A DNA stretch of 11,113 nucleotides, from the NCBI GenBank assembly GCA_937900675.1, contig CALCEA010000159.1, positions 1 through 11,113 on the forward strand. Reading direction: 5' to 3'. Under the pieces are notes generated by a model. The model worked only from the letters and a program-made list of their open reading frames with translations. It had not been told where the DNA came from and searched no databases. Below are positions 7,845 to 11,113 of the stretch, piece after piece (the stretch's first letter is position 1; every line of letters begins with the position of its first letter). The position numbers and the translations under genes are program-made. Source of the DNA: an uncultured Chitinophagaceae bacterium (GTDB lineage Bacteria > Bacteroidota > Bacteroidia > Chitinophagales > Chitinophagaceae).

Positions 7845-8998
7845 GCTTTTACTCTTTTAATTGCTTCATTAAATTTTTCCATTGAGCCGCATAAACTCAC
7901 ACGGATGTAATTATTACCAGCGGTACCAAAAATGCCACCCGGTGTAATAAAGACATTCGCATCGTATAACACTTTATCACTTAATGCGTACCCGTCTTTA
8001 TATTTGGCTGGTATTTTAGCCCATACAAACATCCCTACTTGTGTTTTTGAAAATGTACAATCTAAAAGATCTAACAATTCAAATACTTTTTCGCGACGCT
8101 CTGTATAAATTTTATTTACTGAATCATACCAAGATTGATCTAAGCTTAATGCTTTTGCTGCAGCCAATTGAACTGGCAAAAACATTCCACTATCCATATT
8201 AGATTTGAATCTTAATATTTCGTTGACCCTGTCTTCAGCCGCAATCAACATCCCTACTCTCCATCCTGCCATGTTCTGACTTTTACTTAAAGAGTTTAAT
8301 TCAATCACTACCTCCTTGGCTCCTTCAATAGCTAATAAACTTTCTGGATGATCGTTTAAAATAAATGCATAAGGATTGTCATGACAGATTAAGATATGAT
8401 GCTTCTTACCAAACGCTACTAATTTTTCAAATAAGGATTTGTTTGGCTGTTGACCTGTGGGCATCTGTGGATAGTTCACCCACATTAGTTTCACTTTTGA
8501 TAAATCCGATTTTTCTAGATTGTCAAAATCCGGTGCCCAATTGTTCTCTGCAGTTAGCTCATAATATAGCGGAGTGCCCCCTGCTAATTTCACTGCACTT
8601 GTATAAGTAGGATATCCAGGATTAGGAATCAACACCTGATCTCCTTGATTAAGGTAAGTCATACAAATATGCATGATACCTTCTTTACTTCCTAACAGCG
8701 GAAGTATCTCTTTTGCTGGGTCGATATTATCTACCTCATAATATTTTTTATACCACTCAGCAATGGCTTCTCTTAATACCGGTGAGCCATTATAGGATTG
8801 ATAAGCATGCACATTGTCTTTTGCAGCTTCTTCTTGTAATGTTTTAATAACTTCTGGATGTGGCGGCAAATCCGGGCTTCCTATACCCAAATTAATAATT
8901 TGCTTGCCTGCTTTATTCAATTCAGCTATCTCGCGCAATTTGGTGGCAAAATAATACTCACCAATGCCTTCTAATCTATTTGATAAAGTCCAATTCAT
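7835..8998 (-). CDS. Class I/II PLP-dependent aminotransferase, probably aromatic
   Basis: A 387-residue fold-type I aminotransferase. INLGIGSPDLPPHPEV (35-50), AYQSYNGSPVLREAIAEWY (65-83), NPGYPTY (126-132), HDNPYAF (206-212; D207 for the PLP ring nitrogen, Y210) and NSLSKSQNMAGWRVG (235-249) with Schiff-base lysine K239 are all present. NNYIRVSLC near the C-terminus supplies the carboxylate-binding Arg. The usual NPTG motif reads NYPQMPTG (175-182), replacing the Asn that normally contacts PLP with Met179. It resembles LL-DAP/aspartate-type enzymes, so substrate cannot be fixed from sequence. Its position between pheA (2-nt gap) and tyrA (10-nt overlap) suggests it transaminates phenylpyruvate and 4-hydroxyphenylpyruvate, or possibly prephenate. 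Fold certain, substrate inferred. Confidence 0.88.
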   Translation of the reverse strand: MNWTLSNRLEGIGEYYFATKLREIAELNKAGKQIINLGIGSPDLPPHPEVIKTLQEEAAKDNVHAYQSYNGSPVLREAIAEWYKKYYEVDNIDPAKEILPLLGSKEGIMHICMTYLNQGDQVLIPNPGYPTYTSAVKLAGGTPLYYELTAENNWAPDFDNLEKSDLSKVKLMWVNYPQMPTGQQPNKSLFEKLVAFGKKHHILICHDNPYAFILNDHPESLLAIEGAKEVVIELNSLSKSQNMAGWRVGMLIAAEDRVNEILRFKSNMDSGMFLPVQLAAAKALSLDQSWYDSVNKIYTERREKVFELLDLLDCTFSKTQVGMFVWAKIPAKYKDGYALSDKVLYDANVFITPGGIFGTAGNNYIRVSLCGSMEKFNEAIKRVKACV

Positions 8999-9000
8999 AT

Positions 9001-9837
9001 TTATCCCTTTACAACTTTTCCTTTTTTATACATTCCAAAAACTTTAAAACTATTGGTTGCTTCTTTTACATCTGTCAACACTTTTTCTATTTGTTTTAAA
9101 TTCTCAAATTCTACATCTGCGTAAAAACCATATTTGAAAGTACTCCCTGGAATAGGCATACTTTGCAACTTGCTCAAATTGGCTCCTCTGTTAGCAATCT
9201 TCGCTAAAATCTTTGACAGAATTCCCTTGGAATGATCTGTTTGAAAATAGATAGATGCTTTATTCGCTCCTTCTATCACCAATGTTTTATTCTTAGGTAC
9301 CATGATTAAAAAACGAGTGATATTGTTTTTTAAAGTATGGATATCAGGAGCTATCACTTCTAAATTATATAACTGAGCGGCGAACTTGCTCGCAATAGCA
9401 GCAATATGTTTACTCTTATGTTGATGAACCATCTTCGCACTTAATGCCGTGTCCTCTGATTCAACTAATTTATAATCGTGTTGCTCTAAAAAATCTAAAC
9501 ATTGTAAAATAGCCATTGGATGACTATGCACTTCTTTGATATCCTTTAATTGAACACCTGGATTCACCAATAAGTTTTGACTAATAGATAAGTACACTTC
9601 ACCAATTACTTGCAAGCTGGATTTTTGCAATAAATTATAATTAGGAAGAATACTGCCTGCAATAGAATTTTCAATAGCCATCACTGCACCATCAGATTGT
9701 TTAGGATCTGAACCAATTTTGATCACATCTCTAAACGTATCACAAGTAATCACTTCTACCGTCTTCCCAAAGAACTGCCTTGCCGCCACTTGGTGGAAGC
9801 TTCCCTCGTATCCTTGTATGGTTACTTTTTTGTTCAT
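9001..9837 (-). CDS. pheA: Prephenate dehydratase with C-terminal ACT domain
   Basis: Converts prephenate to phenylpyruvate, the Phe branch. The 278-residue protein has the catalytic domain at about 3-180: GYEGSFHQVAA (9-19), AIENSIAGS (54-62), SHPMAILQC (105-113) and the signature NNITRFLIM (171-179, with T174-R175-F176). An ACT domain follows at about 193-272: GILSKILAKIANRGANLSKLQSMPIPG. The Phe-binding ESRP motif of characterised enzymes reads QSMP (225-228), so feedback control may differ. There is no chorismate mutase domain; that activity is on the DAHP synthase fusion. It is the first structural gene of the operon. The start codon lies 2 nt beyond the U-run of the attenuator terminator, and there is no Shine-Dalgarno. 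The stop is 2 nt before the aminotransferase start. Confidence 0.95.
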   Translation of the reverse strand: MNKKVTIQGYEGSFHQVAARQFFGKTVEVITCDTFRDVIKIGSDPKQSDGAVMAIENSIAGSILPNYNLLQKSSLQVIGEVYLSISQNLLVNPGVQLKDIKEVHSHPMAILQCLDFLEQHDYKLVESEDTALSAKMVHQHKSKHIAAIASKFAAQLYNLEVIAPDIHTLKNNITRFLIMVPKNKTLVIEGANKASIYFQTDHSKGILSKILAKIANRGANLSKLQSMPIPGSTFKYGFYADVEFENLKQIEKVLTDVKEATNSFKVFGMYKKGKVVKG

Positions 9838-9839
9838 AT

Positions 9840-9869
9840 AAAAAAAATCCCGGCTCTTAGGCCGGGATT
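9840..9869 (-). terminator. Attenuator terminator in the pheA leader
   Basis: On the minus strand a 9-bp perfect stem (AATCCCGGC, 6-nt loop CTAAGA, GCCGGGATT) is followed by U residues; the run of T spans 9847-9840 (eight), overlapping the end of the 3' arm. It is a textbook intrinsic terminator, but it sits before rather than after a gene: pheA begins 2 nt beyond the U-run. The neighbouring leader ORF and antiterminator pairing show that it is conditional. When formed it would also lie within about 10 nt of the pheA start and could hinder initiation. Confidence 0.93.
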
Positions 9870-9914
9870 GTATATTTAGTTATTTCGTTTATGCTTTTAC
9901 AAATACTACCCGGC
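9861..9914 (-). promoter_or_regulatory. Antiterminator pairing of the aromatic attenuator
   Basis: GCCGGG at 9914-9909, inside the leader ORF, is complementary to CCCGGC at 9866-9861, the 5' arm of the terminator. A second 4-bp segment (GTAT 9906-9903 with ATAC 9873-9870) extends it across a small internal loop. Forming this structure excludes the terminator. Just upstream, CTACTTT (9931-9925) and AAAGTAG (9920-9914) make a 7-bp hairpin over the last aromatic codons, sharing one base with the antiterminator arm, so it may act as a competing 1:2 structure. The pairings are seen directly; the switching is inferred from the known pheA/trp/his attenuation logic of Proteobacteria. Confidence 0.8.
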
Positions 9915-9972
9915 TACTTTGATTAAAGTAGAAATAAAAGAAAAAGTAAAACCAGTTGCTATTTGCTTTCAT
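9889..9972 (-). CDS. Aromatic leader peptide (27 aa) of the phe/tyr/aro operon
   Basis: A short ORF from ATG at 9972 to TAA at 9889. Residues 1-6 are MKANSN; residues 7-16 are ten consecutive aromatic residues, WFYFFFYFYF (6 Phe, 3 Tyr, 1 Trp; nt 9954-9925), followed by NQSSRVVFVKA. Such a run is not expected by chance and mirrors the Phe-rich PheL leader of E. coli. Low charged Phe-tRNA or Tyr-tRNA should stall the ribosome in this run, leaving 9914-9909 free to form the antiterminator and allow read-through into pheA. With ample aromatics the ribosome continues to the stop and the terminator forms. There is no Shine-Dalgarno, and only 7 nt separate the -7 promoter element from the ATG, so the mRNA may be leaderless. 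The peptide itself probably has no function after release. Confidence 0.9.
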   Translation of the reverse strand: MKANSNWFYFFFYFYFNQSSRVVFVKA

Positions 9973-9979
9973 CGTGATA

Positions 9980-9987
9980 CAAAGATA
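9980..9987 (-). promoter_or_regulatory. Bacteroidota-type promoter for the aromatic operon
   Basis: TATCTTTG on the minus strand is an exact match to the Bacteroidota -7 consensus TAnnTTTG. The -33 region, about 20-25 bp upstream, has only a weak TTTTAG in place of TTTG. The predicted start of transcription is about 9973-9978, at or just before the leader-peptide ATG. Two direct copies of GCCTAT (10010-10005 and 10000-9995, 10-bp period) occupy the spacer and -33 area and could be an operator. Confidence 0.75.
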
Positions 9988-10056
9988 GTCTAAAATAGGC
10001 GATTATAGGCTAAAAGAGGAAAGTTTTTTACATTTTACTAACAATGATTCGTAAAC

Positions 10057-10087
10057 AAAAAAGCCCCCCAGTAGAAACTGCGGGGCT
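10057..10087 (-). terminator. Intrinsic terminator of the small lipoprotein transcript
   Basis: On the minus strand AGCCCC-G-CAGT, loop TTCT, ACTG-G-GGGGCT forms a 10-bp stem with one G-G mismatch, followed by a run of T. It lies about 95 nt after the lipoprotein stop and 70 bp before the aromatic-operon promoter, so it separates the two transcription units. The plus-strand side lacks a T-run, so it acts in one direction. Confidence 0.88.
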
Positions 10088-10095
10088 CTAACGAT

Positions 10096-10168
10096 TGCTT
10101 GCCATATGAAAACCGGTAAATAACTATTGGTGGGCAAACAGTGATAAGTTTCCTTATCTAACCAATAG
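10096..10168 (-). ncRNA. Possible structured 3'-UTR RNA (nested hairpin / H-type pseudoknot)
   Basis: Between the lipoprotein stop and its terminator the minus-strand RNA has three helices. P1: CTATTGGT (10168-10161) with ACCAATAG (10131-10124), 8 bp. Inside P1: GATAAG-GAAA-CTTATC (10158-10143), a 6-bp hairpin capped by a GNRA tetraloop. P2: TGTTTGCC (10140-10133) with GGCAAGCA (10103-10096), 8 bp with one G-U. P1 and P2 strands alternate, so if both form they make an H-type pseudoknot with 1 nt between stems. No promoter of its own was found, so it would be a 3'-UTR element or a 3'-derived small RNA released from the lipoprotein mRNA. No known RNA family is recognised. Helices are seen; structure and function are inference. 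Confidence 0.4.
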
Positions 10169-10181
10169 CCTAATTATTTGA

Positions 10182-10355
10182 CTACTTAGTAGCAGCAGAA
10201 TCAACCTTAGTTGAATCAGCAGCAACCATTGTAGAATCAACAGCAACAGCAGCTGTATCAACAGTTGCAGCAGCAGTATCAGTTGTAGCTTCAGTAGAAG
10301 CGCCACCACAAGCAGCTAATGCAGCGATAGCGAAAATTGCGAATACTTTTTTCAT
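10182..10355 (-). CDS. Small Ala/Thr/Asp-rich lipoprotein, 57 aa
   Basis: Reads from ATG (10355) to TAG (10182). The N-terminus MKKVFAIFAIAALAAC is a lipoprotein signal peptide with lipobox LAAC and acylated Cys16, so the mature protein has 42 residues. It is low-complexity, with Asp every seventh residue (D26, D33, D40, D47, each followed by Thr or Ser) and a final D52, ending in Lys. No acidic or Lys-rich surface-export signal follows the Cys, so periplasm-facing anchoring is more likely than surface display. The family is not one with a function I can name; similar tiny Ala/Thr/Ser/Asp-rich lipoproteins are common in Bacteroidota. It is monocistronic, with its own terminator, and divergent from the sigma-factor gene. 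Codon use (GCT, ACT, GAT rich) suggests good expression. Confidence 0.85.
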   Translation of the reverse strand: MKKVFAIFAIAALAACGGASTEATTDTAAATVDTAAVAVDSTMVAADSTKVDSAATK

Positions 10356-10394
10356 TAGAAAGTGTTTTAATTGATTAATTTATACACTTAATAC

Positions 10395-10424
10395 AAAAAC
10401 CTAAAGAAGGTAACCTAGGTTTTT
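10395..10424. repeat. Inverted repeat in the divergent intergenic region
   Basis: AAAAACCTA (10395-10403) and TAGGTTTTT (10416-10424) are perfect 9-bp arms around a 12-nt spacer. The repeat lies within the 114-bp gap between the lipoprotein gene (minus) and the sigma-factor gene (plus), 40 bp upstream of the lipoprotein start. The plus side ends in six T. It could be an operator, part of the overlapping promoters, or a weak bidirectional terminator. Apart from this repeat and A-rich tracts the gap holds nothing recognisable. Confidence 0.4.
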
Positions 10425-10464
10425 TAAAAAAATCTAAAAAAATAAATAAATAGGGATTTTGGGT

Positions 10465-10472
10465 TACTTTTG
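10465..10472 (+). promoter_or_regulatory. Candidate -7 element overlapping the sigma-factor start
   Basis: TACTTTTG is an exact TAnnTTTG match, but no TTTG-like -33 element lies 19-21 bp upstream, where the sequence is A/T-only. It overlaps the first possible TTG start (10470). If it is the real promoter, transcription would begin near 10477-10480 and translation at the next in-frame TTG, 10494. Confidence 0.35.
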
Positions 10473-11060
10473 GACCTCTTAAGTATTAATCTCTTGAAAG
10501 CTGAAATCAATGAACAGGCCCTCTTAAAAGGGCTAGCCCAAAATGACTCCAAAGCGGTGGAAGCCCTTTACAAAAGTCATTTTACCATGATTCAGCACTT
10601 CGTGCTCAACAATAATGGAAGTTTTGATGACGCAAGAGATCTTTTCCAGGAAGCTATGATCACTTTGTACGAAAAAGTTCAATCAGACAGTTTCGTCCTA
10701 AGTTGCCAAATTAAAACTTATCTCTTTTCAATTTGTAAAAACTTGTGGCTCAAGCGTTTACAACAAATGGGTAAATATAGTGCCCCTTTAAGTACAGAAG
10801 AAGAGAGTATAGCAGTGGAAGCAGATCTGGAAGAATTCCAAAAGAAAGATGCTGCTTTCTCCATTATGAATAGGGCTTTAAATAGTTTGGGAGAACCTTG
10901 TAAAAGCCTTTTAGAAGGTTACTATTTAAACAAAAAAGGAATGCAAGAGTTAGCAGATGATTTTGGCTACACGAATGCAGACAATGCGAAGAACCAAAAA
11001 TATAAATGTTTAATGCGCTTAAAGAAATTATTCTTTTCGCAATACAATATAGGAGACTAA
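10470..11060 (+). CDS. ECF-like RNA polymerase sigma-70 family factor
   Basis: A 196-residue sigma factor with two domains. Region 2 spans about 22-98 (LAQNDSKAVEALYKSHF, DDARDLFQEAMITLYEKV at 53-70 for core binding, IKTYLFSICKNLWLKRL at 81-97 for -10 recognition). Region 4 spans about 126-190, with an HTH at GMQELADDFGYTNADNAKNQKYKCLMRLKKLF (157-188). There is no sigma region 3 and the size fits ECF factors. No ATG gives a complete region 2: an in-frame TAA at 10443 limits the 5' end, so the start is TTG at 10470 or TTG at 10494, which would give 188 residues. The next gene begins 3 nt after the stop, as expected for a sigma/partner pair. ECF subgroup and regulon are not readable from sequence. 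Confidence 0.88.
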   Translation: MDLLSINLLKAEINEQALLKGLAQNDSKAVEALYKSHFTMIQHFVLNNNGSFDDARDLFQEAMITLYEKVQSDSFVLSCQIKTYLFSICKNLWLKRLQQMGKYSAPLSTEEESIAVEADLEEFQKKDAAFSIMNRALNSLGEPCKSLLEGYYLNKKGMQELADDFGYTNADNAKNQKYKCLMRLKKLFFSQYNIGD

Positions 11061-11063
11061 ACA

Positions 11064-11113
11064 ATGGATGATATTCAATTATTAGAAGCTATAGAAAGAT
11101 ACCTGGCAGGCGA
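11064..11113 (+). CDS. Start of an unidentified protein downstream of the sigma factor (partial)
   Basis: Only 16 codons and 2 nt are in the window: MDDIQLLEAIERYLAG. It begins 3 nt after the sigma-factor stop and has a clear AGGAG (11051-11055) 8 nt before the ATG, unusual in this window where other genes lack Shine-Dalgarno sequences. The acidic amphipathic start resembles N-termini of proteins that follow ECF sigma genes in Bacteroidota, and an anti-sigma or membrane partner role is a guess from position. The rest lies outside the window. Confidence 0.6.
   Translation, partial: MDDIQLLEAIERYLAG

Noticed and set aside
9999..10004. TATAAT-like hexamer (minus strand) upstream of the aromatic operon
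   Set aside because: The Bacteroidota primary sigma factor uses TAnnTTTG; an exact match sits just downstream at the right distance from the leader ORF, so this is likely chance.
10864..11064. Minus-strand open frame of 66 codons opposite the sigma factor
   Set aside because: It is antisense to region 4 of a clear sigma factor and shows no family motif.

Overview
The window looks like an AT-rich chromosomal segment of a Bacteroidota bacterium, plausibly Chitinophagaceae-like, although the genus cannot be read from sequence alone. The evidence is: a TAnnTTTG-type -7 promoter element, almost no Shine-Dalgarno sequences, a DAHP synthase with a C-terminal chorismate mutase (a fusion known from this phylum), and protein variants such as NYPQMPTG in the aminotransferase. 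No mobile element, CRISPR array, tRNA or rRNA was seen.

Positions 1-9972 (minus strand) form one tightly packed transcription unit that reads right to left. The order is aromatic leader peptide, attenuator, pheA (prephenate dehydratase), a class I/II aminotransferase, tyrA (prephenate dehydrogenase), a DEAD-box RNA helicase, DAHP synthase/chorismate mutase, aroB, aroA, aroC, a DUF952 protein, and an RlpA-like secreted protein cut by the window edge. Most junctions are 1-11 nt or overlap. The larger gaps are 29, 37 and 47 nt and hold no convincing terminator. Together the enzymes cover entry into the shikimate pathway (DAHP synthase, AroB), its last two steps (AroA, AroC), and conversion of chorismate through prephenate to Phe and Tyr. 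aroD, aroE and aroK are not here.

The main discovery is the control region 9840-9987. A Bacteroidota-type promoter is followed, only 7 nt after its -7 element, by a 27-residue leader ORF carrying ten consecutive aromatic codons (WFYFFFYFYF). Next comes a 9-bp GC-rich terminator hairpin with eight U residues, ending two bases before the pheA start codon. A GCCGGG in the leader ORF can pair with the CCCGGC of the terminator's 5' arm, so this is a complete ribosome-mediated attenuator sensing Phe and Tyr (and perhaps Trp) and placed in front of genes for both branches.

Positions 10057-10355 (minus strand) hold a small lipoprotein gene that had not been picked up by ORF length. Its 3' region can fold into a possible H-type pseudoknot containing a GAAA-capped hairpin and closes with an intrinsic terminator. 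This insulates it from the attenuator promoter downstream.

Positions 10356-11113 contain a divergent intergenic region with an inverted repeat, then on the plus strand an ECF-like sigma factor with a TTG start. The first 16 codons of a probably co-transcribed partner follow.
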